In this document: in pieces, positions 35,771-44,497 of the stretch
How the letters are laid out: each line of letters opens with the position of its first letter
Position numbering within the stretch: position 1 is the first letter of the stretch
Source of the DNA: Antarcticibacterium flavum
GTDB taxonomy: Bacteria; Bacteroidota; Bacteroidia; Flavobacteriales; Flavobacteriaceae
Direction of reading: 5' to 3'
DNA length: 64,000 nucleotides
Assembly (NCBI RefSeq): GCF_006159205.1
Contig: NZ_CP040812.1
Span: 3,844,001-3,908,000 of the forward strand
Notes under the pieces: generated by a model
What the model was told of the DNA's origin: nothing
Seen by the model: only the letters and a program-made list of their open reading frames with translations
Database searches by the model: none
Position numbers and translations under genes: made by a program

Positions 35771-35800
35771 TTGTAATTGCAGCTTATTTATCTATTTTTG
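35771..35800 (+). promoter_or_regulatory. Promoter of ndk (-33 TTG, -7 TATTTTTG)
   Basis: TTG at 35771-35773 and TATTTTTG at 35793-35800 are separated by 19 bp, matching the Bacteroidota TTTG-N19-21-TAnnTTTG consensus. The ndk ATG is 23 bp downstream. Confidence 0.6.
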
Positions 35801-35823
35801 CACAAAATTTTAAAAACCATAAG

Positions 35824-36243
35824 ATGGCTACAAATAGAACATTTACAATGCTTAAACCCGATGCGGTTGAAAAAGGACATATAGGTGCGATCCTTGAACA
35901 AATTAATGCGTCCGGTTTTAGGATTGTTGCAATGAAATTGACCCAAATGACAAAGAACGATGCTGAGACTTTTTACGCAGTACACAAAGAGCGTCCTTTC
36001 TTTGGAGAATTGGTGGAGTTTATGACACGTGGGCCAATTGTCGCGGCTATATTGGAAAAAGAGAATGCTGTGGAAGATTTCAGGACTTTAATTGGGGCCA
36101 CAAACCCTGAGGAAGCTGCTGAAGGTACTATACGTAAGAAATATGCATCCTCAGTTGGTGAAAATGCAGTTCACGGTAGTGACAGTGATGAGAATGCAGA
36201 GATTGAATCTTCTTTCCATTTTGCCGGTAGAGAAATGTTCTAA
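35824..36243 (+). CDS. ndk: Nucleoside diphosphate kinase
   Basis: A 139-aa enzyme transferring the gamma phosphate between NTPs and NDPs. [16 protein letters not shown] at the N-terminus and [20 protein letters not shown] near 115-134, with the phospho-accepting His117, are complete. [15 protein letters not shown] is the conserved central strand. Length is the family norm. It has its own promoter and a strong terminator, so it is probably a single-gene unit. Confidence 0.97.
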   Translation: MATNRTFTMLKPDAVEKGHIGAILEQINASGFRIVAMKLTQMTKNDAETFYAVHKERPFFGELVEFMTRGPIVAAILEKENAVEDFRTLIGATNPEEAAEGTIRKKYASSVGENAVHGSDSDENAEIESSFHFAGREMF

Positions 36244-36260
36244 GACATATTAGAATAATC

Positions 36261-36296
36261 AAAAAACCCGCTTCCTAAAAAGAAAGCGGGTTTTTT
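36261..36296. terminator. Bidirectional terminator between ndk and the DUF721 gene
   Basis: A 13-bp stem (AAAAAACCCGCTT with AAGCGGGTTTTTT, 36261-36273 and 36284-36296), A-rich on the left and T-rich on the right, serves both convergent transcripts. Confidence 0.88.
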
Positions 36297-36307
36297 ATTT
36301 AATGCTG

Positions 36308-36601
36308 CTATCGCAATACCAGTTTTGAGATGAGGTCCTTTCCTAATGCTTCATTGAGGTTCCTTATTATTTTTTCCTTTCCGTAACCCAGCTCTTCTCT
36401 AAGAACCGAGGAGCTTAGCTGTACAAAAAGGGTGGAACCCTCCAGCTTTATGGCTGTGGTATACTTTTCTATGGCAGGCCCCATTTGTTGGTTCCATACA
36501 TCCCGCACATTGATTTTGTCCAATCCGGTTTGTAATTTGTTCTTAGACACAAAATCCTTGAGGGCATCGCCAATCGTGATATTTTCGTTATTCCGCTTCA
36601 T
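36308..36601 (-). CDS. DUF721 (DciA-like) protein
   Basis: A 97-aa protein. The family core WNQQMGPAIEKYTTAIKLEGSTLFVQLSSSVLREELGYGKEKII is visible, a KH-like fold. DUF721 proteins include DciA, which assists loading of the replicative helicase DnaB in bacteria without DnaC. Being behind recF supports a replication/repair role. The first 14 bp overlap the end of the upstream lipoprotein gene, so it is the last gene of recF-lipoprotein-DUF721. Confidence 0.82.
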   Translation of the reverse strand: MKRNNENITIGDALKDFVSKNKLQTGLDKINVRDVWNQQMGPAIEKYTTAIKLEGSTLFVQLSSSVLREELGYGKEKIIRNLNEALGKDLISKLVLR

Positions 36602-37058
36602 AATAATTATTTAAGAGAGGTTTAAATCTTTTATAATGATAGATGATACCACGCTCATTTTCAATTTGAAGATGATCCTCATTAGCCTTTAATACTTTTT
36701 CCCTCCAGGTGTCATAAGGGGTGGTATATAGAAGAAAAAGTTCATTATCTTCTACTATGGTTTCTACCTGCTCGGCATCATTGGTTACCAGGTAAGAACC
36801 GTTGAGTTGAGGTTTAACCTTTTTTCTAAATCCGCTGCCATTCTCCAGGTCAAGGAAATCTACAGTTTCATTAAAGGTATAGGTTCTCATTGAATCTTTT
36901 GAAAATTCTACCTTTTCTATTTCCCAGTATCCTTCAAGGTGTGGTATCTTTTCCTCAGGATCCTTGCTGTTGCAGGATGTAAGGATTACAAGACACGCGA
37001 GAAAAGCGGTGAATTTCACTGATTTTAAAAGCTGAAGGATTCTCGGATTCAGGAACAT
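36588..37058 (-). CDS. Lipocalin-like lipoprotein
   Basis: A 156-aa protein with an unusually long basic N-terminus before a lipoprotein signal (LVILTSC, Cys29). The mature part (HLEGYWEIEKVEFSKD, SGFRKKVKPQLNGSYLVTNDAE, DNELFLLYTTPYDTWREKV) has the beta-strand rhythm of small lipocalin-like Bacteroidota lipoproteins. Function is not known. It lies 13 bp behind recF and overlaps the DUF721 gene, so it is transcribed with DNA-repair genes without obvious functional link. Confidence 0.75.
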   Translation of the reverse strand: MFLNPRILQLLKSVKFTAFLACLVILTSCNSKDPEEKIPHLEGYWEIEKVEFSKDSMRTYTFNETVDFLDLENGSGFRKKVKPQLNGSYLVTNDAEQVETIVEDNELFLLYTTPYDTWREKVLKANEDHLQIENERGIIYHYKRFKPLLNNYYEAE

Positions 37059-37071
37059 TTTTTTTAAAAAA

Positions 37072-38151
37072 TTAAAGTTTGAATATCTTATACGTTTGGT
37101 TGCTTTCCCTCACAACCTTTTCTGTTCTGTCTGCATGCGTATCGCTTATGAATATTTGTCCCAACTCATTTTGAGCAACCAGGGCAACAATATGAGCTAC
37201 CCTTTGCTCATCCAGCTTATCAAAGATATCATCCAGTAACAGGATAGGATTGGCTTTATTGATGTTTTTAATGAAATCAAACTGAGCCAGTTTTAATGCG
37301 ATAAGGAAAGATTTCTGCTGGCCCTGGGAACCAAATTTTTTAATGGGATGGCCTGCAATTTCAAAGCTAAGGTCATCTTTGTGGGTACCTACACTAGTAT
37401 ATTGTAATGCCATGTCTTTTTGAAGGTTCTCTTCGAGAAGCTCCAGGACAGGTTTCTCAAATAACCTACTCTTATATTCAATACTTACCTGCTCCTTTTG
37501 GTTAGTAATTTCAGCATAACGAATGTTGAATATGGGTATGAAATCATTTAGGAACTGCTTTCTTCTTTGGAAGAGCAGGTCACCAAATTCTGCCATCTGC
37601 TCATTGTAGATCTCCAGGGTATCGCGATCAAATTTGGAATTTGCAGCAAAGAACTTTAATAAAGCGTTTCGCTGTGCCACTACTTTATTGTATTGCAGCA
37701 GCGTGTTCAAATATACCTGGTCACTTTGGGAGATTACACCGTCTATGAACTTGCGCCGGGTCTCGCTGCCTTCAAGGATAAGGTCCCGGTCTCCCGGCGA
37801 GATCATCACAACAGGTATAAAGCCTATATGTTCACTAAATTTCTCATACGGCTTATTATTCCGCTTTATTACCTTTTTATTTCCCCGTTTAGCGCTTACA
37901 AGGATATGTTCATCTCTCTCATTCTTTTCCAGGTTACCCTCCACGACGAAAAAATCGGCATCGTGGTTTATGTTTTGGATGGTGACGGGGTTAAAATAAC
38001 TTTTCCCAAAGGACAAATGATAGATGCTGTCCAGTACATTGGTTTTACCTACTCCATTATTGCCTACCAGGCAGTTAATTTTTGGATCAAAATCAAAGGA
38101 AGCAGAATCAAAATTCTTGTAATTGACCAGGGAAAGAGATTTTAAAAACAT
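37072..38151 (-). CDS. recF: DNA replication/repair protein RecF
   Basis: A 359-aa SMC-like ATPase that helps load RecA at gapped DNA. Walker A is [17 protein letters not shown] near residue 29-45. The RecF-typical [21 protein letters not shown] follows, then the signature [19 protein letters not shown], and Walker [18 protein letters not shown]. Gene length is the family norm. It heads a three-gene unit with a lipoprotein and the DUF721 gene. Confidence 0.95.
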   Translation of the reverse strand: MFLKSLSLVNYKNFDSASFDFDPKINCLVGNNGVGKTNVLDSIYHLSFGKSYFNPVTIQNINHDADFFVVEGNLEKNERDEHILVSAKRGNKKVIKRNNKPYEKFSEHIGFIPVVMISPGDRDLILEGSETRRKFIDGVISQSDQVYLNTLLQYNKVVAQRNALLKFFAANSKFDRDTLEIYNEQMAEFGDLLFQRRKQFLNDFIPIFNIRYAEITNQKEQVSIEYKSRLFEKPVLELLEENLQKDMALQYTSVGTHKDDLSFEIAGHPIKKFGSQGQQKSFLIALKLAQFDFIKNINKANPILLLDDIFDKLDEQRVAHIVALVAQNELGQIFISDTHADRTEKVVRESNQTYKIFKL

Positions 38152-38268
38152 AAAAGACTGTAATACAGCTTAATAAGATTATTAATTATGACTGTAAAGG
38201 TAAAAGAATAGCGTGGAAATTATTAAAAAATAAGAAAAATTTTCCCTTTTAAATAAGAATAAAAATTT

Positions 38269-38276
38269 TATTTTTG
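38269..38276 (+). promoter_or_regulatory. Candidate -7 element for the 38.3-kb operon
   Basis: TATTTTTG, an exact TAnnTTTG match, lies 20 bp upstream of the ATG at 38297, in a very A/T-rich divergent region with recF. No clear -33 box at 19-21 bp. Confidence 0.45.
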
Positions 38277-38296
38277 CCACTCATTAAACAGATTTT

Positions 38297-39067
38297 ATGG
38301 CAACTTACAAGAAAAAAGGGCATAAACCAGTCAATAAAGAACAGCAAACAAAAAAGGTAGAGGAAGAATCTACAACGGCAGAAGTATTCAACACTCTTGA
38401 TGAGGGTGCAAACAAGACGGAAGCCTGGGTTGCAAAAAATCAAAAGTACATTTATGTGATCGTTGGTCTGGCTGCTGTGGTAATCCTTGGTTATTTGGGA
38501 TACCAGCGCTTCATACAGGAGCCAAAGGAGCGGGAAGCTGCCAATGAAATGTTTCAGGCTCAGCAGTATTTTGACAATGCCCTGGCAAGTTCAGGCGCAC
38601 AAAGTGATTCTTTATACAACATGGCCCTAACCGGTGGTGAGGGTAAATTTGGTTTCCTTGATATAATAGAGGATTACAGCAGTACTAATGCAGGTAACCT
38701 TGCAAATTACTACGCAGGATTTGCTTACCTGCACACCAACAGGTATCGTGAAGCCATAGAATATCTTGAGGACTTTAAAAGTAATGATGAGATCCTGGCT
38801 CCTCTGGCGACAGCAGGAATTGGTGATGCTTTCCTTCAATTGGACCAGCCAGAAGAGGCACTTAATTACTATGACAAAGCCGCTTCAATGAGATCTAACA
38901 GTTTCTCAACACCCAAAGCCCTTCTTAAAGCTGCTATAACAGCTATACAATTGGGTAAAGGCGAGCAGGCTGCAAAATATTTAACCAGGATACAGGATGA
39001 ATATGGAGATACTCCAGAGGCTGAACAGGTTCCTGTTTATTTAGGTCGTGCGCAGGCAATGAAATAA
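38297..39067 (+). CDS. Membrane-anchored TPR protein (YfgM-like)
   Basis: A 256-aa protein. The first 45 residues are Lys/Glu rich and cytoplasmic, followed by one membrane helix (YIYVIVGLAAVVILGYLGY, about 51-69). The rest carries TPR-like helical repeats (YREAIEYLEDFKSNDEIL, PEEALNYYDKAASM). Architecture resembles YfgM/TPR_21 proteins, which help periplasmic folding or cell division. It is 6 bp before ribH and starts the plus-strand run that reaches the EEP nuclease. Confidence 0.82.
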   Translation: MATYKKKGHKPVNKEQQTKKVEEESTTAEVFNTLDEGANKTEAWVAKNQKYIYVIVGLAAVVILGYLGYQRFIQEPKEREAANEMFQAQQYFDNALASSGAQSDSLYNMALTGGEGKFGFLDIIEDYSSTNAGNLANYYAGFAYLHTNRYREAIEYLEDFKSNDEILAPLATAGIGDAFLQLDQPEEALNYYDKAASMRSNSFSTPKALLKAAITAIQLGKGEQAAKYLTRIQDEYGDTPEAEQVPVYLGRAQAMK

Positions 39068-39073
39068 TACCAT

Positions 39074-39571
39074 ATGGCTACAGAAGGAAAAAATCTTTCA
39101 GAATACGATAAAAATTCGATCCCGGACGCAACAGAGTTTCGTTTCGGGATCGTTGTTTCTGAGTGGAACGATAATATAACCGAAGGCCTTTACCAGGGAG
39201 CTATAAAAGTTCTTGAAGAAAACGGGGTGCTAAGCAGGAAGATCGTTCGCTGGAATGTTCCCGGGAGTTTTGAATTGATCTACGGGTGTAAGAAGATGCT
39301 GGAAAGTTATGATATGCTTGATGCCGTGATCGCGATTGGCAGTGTGATCGAGGGAGAAACCAAACACTTTGATTTCGTTTGCCAGGGTGTTTCCCAGGGT
39401 ATAAAAGATCTTAACGTACAATATGATATCCCTGTTATTTTTTGTGTGCTTACAGATCAAAATATGCAGCAGGCCATAGACCGCAGCGGTGGAAAACACG
39501 GGAATAAGGGGGCAGAGGCTGCTGTTGCAGCTATTAAAATGGCCCAGCTTCGCAAAGACGCCCGCTTCTAG
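39074..39571 (+). CDS. ribH: 6,7-dimethyl-8-ribityllumazine synthase
   Basis: A 165-aa subunit of the icosahedral or pentameric enzyme that makes the riboflavin precursor. The substrate-binding regions VVSEWNDNITEGLYQGA, WNVPGSFELIYGC, AIGSVIEGETKHFDFV and GVLTDQNMQ-type VLTDQNMQQAIDRSGGKHGNKG are complete. It begins 6 bp behind the TPR gene. No FMN riboswitch or other rib gene is near, as usual in Bacteroidota where rib genes are scattered. Confidence 0.96.
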   Translation: MATEGKNLSEYDKNSIPDATEFRFGIVVSEWNDNITEGLYQGAIKVLEENGVLSRKIVRWNVPGSFELIYGCKKMLESYDMLDAVIAIGSVIEGETKHFDFVCQGVSQGIKDLNVQYDIPVIFCVLTDQNMQQAIDRSGGKHGNKGAEAAVAAIKMAQLRKDARF

Positions 39572-39673
39572 GCCTAAACTTCGGCATTATTCTTGCTTTT
39601 GTTATTTTACTCGACAAGCTTTATTTTCTGTGGCTTTTTGAGTAAATTTGAAACATCTGTAAAGCAAAAAATT

Positions 39674-39961
39674 TTGAAATTAAATCTAGGCAAACTCAGG
39701 AAGAATACCCGCTATAATTATACTCCAAGATATTATAAGGGTAAGGATACAGGCAATATGTACGAGTTTGATTCAAAATTCAATAAGTACAAGAACGCCA
39801 CAAACTCCATAGACTTTGGTTCTCAATGGGCAGACGCCCGCGCTTCAAGCAGGACTAGGGGCAATCGTGAAATAAATAACCGCGTGGTGATCATAATCCT
39901 TATTCTGCTGCTTATAGTTTTATGGATACTTGACTTTGATTTATCCATTTTCTCGAACTAA
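39674..39961 (+). CDS. Small membrane protein after ribH
   Basis: A protein of about 95 aa with a basic N-terminus (RKNTRYNYTPRYYKG), a polar middle, and one C-terminal helix (VVIIILILLLIVLWILDF). The conserved YTPRYYKGKD segment occurs in flavobacterial proteins often misnamed riboflavin synthase beta subunit because of the neighbour. Start: a TTG at 39674 is chosen because TAAATTTG (a -7 match) at 39643-39650 precedes it; an in-frame TTG at 39593 would lie before that element. Function unknown. The stop is 6 bp before mutL. Confidence 0.65.
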   Translation: MKLNLGKLRKNTRYNYTPRYYKGKDTGNMYEFDSKFNKYKNATNSIDFGSQWADARASSRTRGNREINNRVVIIILILLLIVLWILDFDLSIFSN

Positions 39962-39967
39962 GCATTC

Positions 39968-41815
39968 ATGAGTGATGTTATTCATTTGCTGCCAGATCAT
40001 GTGGCCAACCAGATCGCTGCCGGTGAAGTCGTACAGCGGCCGGCATCTGTAGTCAAGGAACTCCTTGAAAATTCCATTGATGCCGGGGCGCAGAATATCC
40101 AGTTATATATTAAGGAAGCGGGTAAGATCCTTATCAAGGTGGTAGATGACGGTGTAGGGATGAGCATAACAGATGCCCGCCTTAGTTTTGAAAGACACGC
40201 TACCTCCAAGATCACCTCGGCCGAAGACCTTTTTAGGTTAAATACCAAAGGTTTTAGGGGAGAGGCACTGGCCTCAATTGCGGCGATTGCACATGTGGAA
40301 TTAAAGACCAGGAGGGAAACCGAAGAGGTTGGCACCTGTATAAAAATAGAGGGCAGCCATATTACCTCCCAGGAACCTTCTTCAACAGCAAAGGGAACGA
40401 GTATTTCAGTGAAAAATTTGTTCTACAATATTCCCGCCAGGAGGAATTTTTTGAAATCTGATACCGTAGAAATGCGGCATATCATAGATGAATTTCAGCG
40501 AGTGGCCCTGGCTCATCCCAAAATAGCCTTTTCACTTATCCATAATGCCAGTGAGCTTTTCCAGCTGCCGGGTTCCAATTACAGGCAAAGGATCACCAAT
40601 ATCCTTGGAGGAAAAACCAATGAAAAGCTGGTACCGGTGAATGAGGAGACAGAGATCATAAAAATCTCCGGCTTTGTTGGAAAACCTGAATTTGCCAAAC
40701 GAACAAGAGGAGAACAATTCTTTTTTGTGAACGACAGGTACATTAAAAGTCCCTACCTTAATCATGCTGTTACTGCGGCTTTTGAGGGATTATTAAAAGA
40801 TAAGGCATATCCCAGCTATTTTCTCTACCTTACTGTAGATCCCGGGAGCATTGATATCAACATACACCCCACGAAAACCGAAATTAAATTCGATGATGAC
40901 CACGCTTTATATGCTATATTGCGAAGTTCCATCAAGCACAGCTTAGGCCAATTCAACGTGGCACCTGTCCTGGATTTTGAGAGGGATCCAAACCTGGATA
41001 CGCCTTACGATTATGAAAACAGGGCAGCATCTAACCCGAAGGTGGAAGTAGACAGGAATTTCAATCCATTTAAACAGGAGAGTGGCAGCAGGAATTTTAG
41101 TTCAGGATTCAAAAAGGAAAGTGGCAACTGGGAAAGCCTGTATACCGGCCTGGAAGGTGGAAATACTGAGACAGATGTAGATATAAGGCAAATTGAATTT
41201 GAGAGTGAGGAAGTTACAGGGAATCTCTTTCAGGCAGGTAGAACGGAAGAGGTGCAAAACACCACTTTTCAGCTAAACAAGAGGTTTATCATTAGCACCC
41301 TCAAAAACGGAATGCTGGTAATTGATCAACACAGGGCCCATACGAGAATCCTGTACGAGGAATTGTTGAAGAGCATTACCGTATCTGCAGCAGTGAGCCA
41401 ACAATTGCTGTTTCCGCTTATACTTCAGTTTAGTCAGAATGAAATAGCACTTTTAAAAGGCATCAAGGATTCCCTGGAACAAACAGGATTTATTTTTTCT
41501 GAAATTAAATCAGATTCCGTAGAGATCACTGGAATTCCCACGACTATATCTGAAAGTGAAGTGGAAATGCTCCTGGAGCAGCTCCTTGCCGATTTTGAGA
41601 ATGAGGTACCGGAAAATAATTTTTCACAAACCGACCTGCTGGCAAAATCCCTTGCCAAAAGTATGGCTGTGAAAAGCGGGAACCTTTTAAATACCACAGA
41701 ACAACAACATATTGTAAATGGGTTATTTGCTTGTAAAGAGCCCACATTAACACCCTCCAATAAGCCGGTTTTTATTACCTTGCCGGTAGAGGAACTGGAG
41801 AAAAAATTTATGTAA
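39968..41815 (+). CDS. mutL: DNA mismatch repair protein MutL
   Basis: A 615-aa GHKL ATPase. The N-terminal ATP site has NQIAAGEVVQRPASVVKELL, LLENSIDAGAQN, VVDDGVGM, RHATSKI and FRGEALASIAAI. A linker of about 100 residues is Asn/Ser/Glu rich. The C-terminal dimerisation domain starts near LFQAGR. Where MutL endonucleases carry DQHA(X)2E(X)4E, this one reads DQHRAHTRILYEE, and the final segment reads ACKEPTLTPSN, so endonuclease activity is uncertain. It is directly followed (0 bp) by the first rhomboid. Confidence 0.95.
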   Translation: MSDVIHLLPDHVANQIAAGEVVQRPASVVKELLENSIDAGAQNIQLYIKEAGKILIKVVDDGVGMSITDARLSFERHATSKITSAEDLFRLNTKGFRGEALASIAAIAHVELKTRRETEEVGTCIKIEGSHITSQEPSSTAKGTSISVKNLFYNIPARRNFLKSDTVEMRHIIDEFQRVALAHPKIAFSLIHNASELFQLPGSNYRQRITNILGGKTNEKLVPVNEETEIIKISGFVGKPEFAKRTRGEQFFFVNDRYIKSPYLNHAVTAAFEGLLKDKAYPSYFLYLTVDPGSIDINIHPTKTEIKFDDDHALYAILRSSIKHSLGQFNVAPVLDFERDPNLDTPYDYENRAASNPKVEVDRNFNPFKQESGSRNFSSGFKKESGNWESLYTGLEGGNTETDVDIRQIEFESEEVTGNLFQAGRTEEVQNTTFQLNKRFIISTLKNGMLVIDQHRAHTRILYEELLKSITVSAAVSQQLLFPLILQFSQNEIALLKGIKDSLEQTGFIFSEIKSDSVEITGIPTTISESEVEMLLEQLLADFENEVPENNFSQTDLLAKSLAKSMAVKSGNLLNTTEQQHIVNGLFACKEPTLTPSNKPVFITLPVEELEKKFM

Positions 41816-42559
41816 ATGGGAAGAATGACAGAGACCGTAAAGGTGCTTTTAATAATTAATGTTATATTTTTTATAGGAACCCTTACGGTAGGTGAATACA
41901 CCTACAAATTATTCTCCCTTTGGTTTTTCCAGAATGATAATTTTGGGATTTGGCAGGTTATCACCCATATGTTCATGCACGGCAGCTTTATGCATATCTT
42001 ATTCAATATGTATGCGCTATGGGCTTTTGGAAGCCCAATTGAGCAAATGCTGGGACAAAAGAAATTCCTGTTCTTTTATTTCTCCTGCGGGATTGGTGCG
42101 GCACTTATACACAGCCTGGTGAATTATTTTCATGTTCAGTCTGGCTTTAATGAATTGCTCGCGGCAGGGATGACTCCCGGGAATATATATCAAATGCTGG
42201 AGACTGGCCAATATAATACCGCAATCCTCCAGGATGTAACCAGGGAAACTTTGGAAGGGATGTATGTGGCCTTTAATACTCCTGCAGTTGGGGCATCTGG
42301 AGCCATATACGGGATACTCGTGGCATTTGGGATGTTGTTTCCAAATGTGGAGCTATTCCTTTTATTTGTACCTGTACCAATAAAAGCTAAGATATTTATT
42401 CCAGTATTAATTGGAATTGACTTATTTTCGGGGTTTACAGGATACTCATTATTTGGAGGGGGAATTGCTCATTTTGCACACGTGGGAGGAGCCCTGTTTG
42501 GTTTTATTATGATGTGGTACTGGAAGAAGAATCAATTTAATCAAAACCGCTGGTATTGA
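41816..42559 (+). CDS. Rhomboid family intramembrane serine protease, first copy
   Basis: A 247-aa six- to seven-helix membrane protease. HGSFMHILFNMYALWAFG is the conserved helix-2 region with HxxxN, GASGAIYGILVAFG carries the catalytic Ser, and FAHVGGALFGF carries the catalytic His. The ATG follows the mutL TAA with no gap. The large loop between helices (FNELLAAGMTPGNIYQML) is longer than in E. coli GlpG. Substrate unknown. Confidence 0.93.
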   Translation: MGRMTETVKVLLIINVIFFIGTLTVGEYTYKLFSLWFFQNDNFGIWQVITHMFMHGSFMHILFNMYALWAFGSPIEQMLGQKKFLFFYFSCGIGAALIHSLVNYFHVQSGFNELLAAGMTPGNIYQMLETGQYNTAILQDVTRETLEGMYVAFNTPAVGASGAIYGILVAFGMLFPNVELFLLFVPVPIKAKIFIPVLIGIDLFSGFTGYSLFGGGIAHFAHVGGALFGFIMMWYWKKNQFNQNRWY

Positions 42560-43467
42560 TGGGAACAGCAGATAAATTCAGGTATAAATTGCAAACAGCA
42601 ACAGTGGTCGAGAAACTTATCGCCATTAATGTCATTTGCTTTATCCTGTTTTTTCTTGCCAGGACCATTGCCTTCCTTTTTCAATGGCCAGCAGATTTCC
42701 TTTTAGAATGGTTCGTTTTTCCCAAGGAACCGGGAGAATATATCTTTAAACCCTGGTCCATCATTACCTATTCCTTTCTGCATTCAGGAATATGGCATAT
42801 TTTGTCGAATATGCTAATTCTTTACTATGCCGGGATCTATTTTCTACAATATTTTTCGCCCAGGAAGCTACTAAATTTCTATTTTATGGGGGTTATAATT
42901 GGAGCCCTTGTTTATATGCTTAGTTATAATCTCTTTCCGGCTTTTGCAGCAACAGGGAGATCATATTTAGTTGGAGCCTCTGCCGGGGTGATGGCAGTTC
43001 TTGTAGGTATTGCGACCCACGTCCCTAACCTAAGAATAAGATTATTGTTCCTGGGGAGTATCAAATTCTGGTATATAGCAGCTTTTCTTGTTCTGCTGGA
43101 TATTATCCAAATTCCCATTAGCAACTCCGGGGGACATCTTGCCCATTTGGGAGGAGCCCTTTTTGGTTATGTATATGCAAGCCAGCTCAAAAAAGGTAAT
43201 GACATTGCAGGTGGTTTTGAAAAAGTAATTGCAGGATTCCTGTCTTATTTTGAGAGCGGAAGAAAAACCAAATCCAGGATGAGGACTGTCTATAGAAAAC
43301 CTTCCAAAGCCAGTAGTACTTCAACTACCACGACCTCCACAAAAATAAGTAAAACAGAGAAGCAGGAAAAAATTGATGCTATTCTGGATAAAATAAGTAA
43401 AAGCGGTTATGACAGTTTAACCAAACAGGAAAAGGACTTTTTATTCCAGGCGGGAAAAGATAACTAA
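42559..43467 (+). CDS. Rhomboid family intramembrane serine protease, second copy
   Basis: A 302-aa paralogue. HSGIWHILSNMLILYYAG gives the HxxxN region, LVGASAGVMAVLVGIATHVPN the catalytic Ser, and GGHLAHLGGALFGYVYA the catalytic His. Unlike the first copy it has a hydrophilic C-terminal tail of about 90 residues, with a Ser/Thr run and DAILDKISKSGYDSLTKQEKDFLF, a DUF6576-type segment found at the end of many Bacteroidota rhomboids. The ATG overlaps the preceding TGA (TGATG). Confidence 0.92.
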   Translation: MGTADKFRYKLQTATVVEKLIAINVICFILFFLARTIAFLFQWPADFLLEWFVFPKEPGEYIFKPWSIITYSFLHSGIWHILSNMLILYYAGIYFLQYFSPRKLLNFYFMGVIIGALVYMLSYNLFPAFAATGRSYLVGASAGVMAVLVGIATHVPNLRIRLLFLGSIKFWYIAAFLVLLDIIQIPISNSGGHLAHLGGALFGYVYASQLKKGNDIAGGFEKVIAGFLSYFESGRKTKSRMRTVYRKPSKASSTSTTTTSTKISKTEKQEKIDAILDKISKSGYDSLTKQEKDFLFQAGKDN

Positions 43468-44490
43468 ATGAAAGGTTTGAAGTTACTGGATAAGCTGCTT
43501 TTTATTTTTAATTCCCTCCTGGCGTTTGCCTTACTACTGGCTTATTTGCTGCCGCATATTCCACCAAAGAGCTTTCCGTTCATCTCTGTATTAAGCCTGG
43601 GGGTGCCCTTGCTTATATTGGGAAATCTTATTTTTCTGCTCTTTTGGGCGGTGCGATTAAAAAGACAATTTCTATTACCGCTGTTTGTTCTCATTTTAGG
43701 CTATAACCATATTCTGTCCTGGATCCAATTTTCTGGCACCGGTGAAAATAGTGACGAGGACCTGAAGGTCATGAGTTACAACGTACGTATGTTCAATGCA
43801 TATAAGTGGGTGGATGATGATGATATCCCCCAGAAGATCACATCCTTTATACAGGAAAAGGATCCCGATGTGCTTGTTACCCAGGAGCATTATGTGGGAG
43901 TGGCGGGATTGCGAAAGATCTACCCCTACAGCTTTATTAAACTCAAGGAAAATGGATCTGAATTTGGATCGGCCATATTTTCCAAATATCCTATAGTAAA
44001 TGAGCATTCACTGGATTTTCCACAGCGGGGGAATAACAATGCTATCTACGTGGACATTGTGAAGAACGAAGATACTTTAAGGGTGTACAATGTACATTTT
44101 CAGTCCTTGAATATTAAACCCGAGATACATGAATTACAAAATGAGGATTCAAAGAAACTCGTGGGAAGAATAGGTAGTGGCTTTAAGGAACAACAAATCC
44201 AGGCAGAAATCCTTTTGCACGATATCAATGATTCCCCATACAAAAATATCATCCTGGGAGATTTCAATAACACAGCGTTCTCTTATATATACAGGACGAT
44301 CAAGGGCGAGAAATACCAGGATGCGTTCCGGGAGTCGGGCAGCGGTTTCAGCCAGACCTTTAATATAAATTATTTTCCTCTCAGGATAGATTTTCTTCTT
44401 ATAGACCGCGAGATCAAAGTGAATACCTATGAAGTATTCCGCATAAAATATTCAGATCATTTTCCTATTATGGCAAGTATTGCCTGGTAG
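43468..44490 (+). CDS. Endonuclease/exonuclease/phosphatase family membrane protein
   Basis: A 340-aa protein with three N-terminal hydrophobic segments (about 1-85) anchoring an EEP domain. The catalytic parts are VMSYNVRMFN, DVLVTQEHY, VYNVHFQSLN, ILGDFNNTAFS and YSDHFPIMA, giving the Asn, Glu, Asp/His residues of the DNase-I-like fold. Substrate may be nucleic acid, phospholipid or a small phosphodiester. It starts at the base after the rhomboid stop, ending a tightly packed mutL-rhomboid-rhomboid-EEP run, and is convergent with WbqC (7 bp gap). Confidence 0.9.
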   Translation: MKGLKLLDKLLFIFNSLLAFALLLAYLLPHIPPKSFPFISVLSLGVPLLILGNLIFLLFWAVRLKRQFLLPLFVLILGYNHILSWIQFSGTGENSDEDLKVMSYNVRMFNAYKWVDDDDIPQKITSFIQEKDPDVLVTQEHYVGVAGLRKIYPYSFIKLKENGSEFGSAIFSKYPIVNEHSLDFPQRGNNNAIYVDIVKNEDTLRVYNVHFQSLNIKPEIHELQNEDSKKLVGRIGSGFKEQQIQAEILLHDINDSPYKNIILGDFNNTAFSYIYRTIKGEKYQDAFRESGSGFSQTFNINYFPLRIDFLLIDREIKVNTYEVFRIKYSDHFPIMASIAW

Positions 44491-44497
44491 TGTAGAG

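Noticed and set aside
36735..37058. Long N-terminus before the lipobox as sign of a wrong start for the lipocalin-like gene
   Set aside because: No in-frame Met is found between residue 1 and the lipobox, and the gap to recF is short, so the given start stands although unusual.
39000..39080. FMN riboswitch ahead of ribH
   Set aside because: ribH follows the TPR gene by 6 bp with no leader, so there is no room for one.
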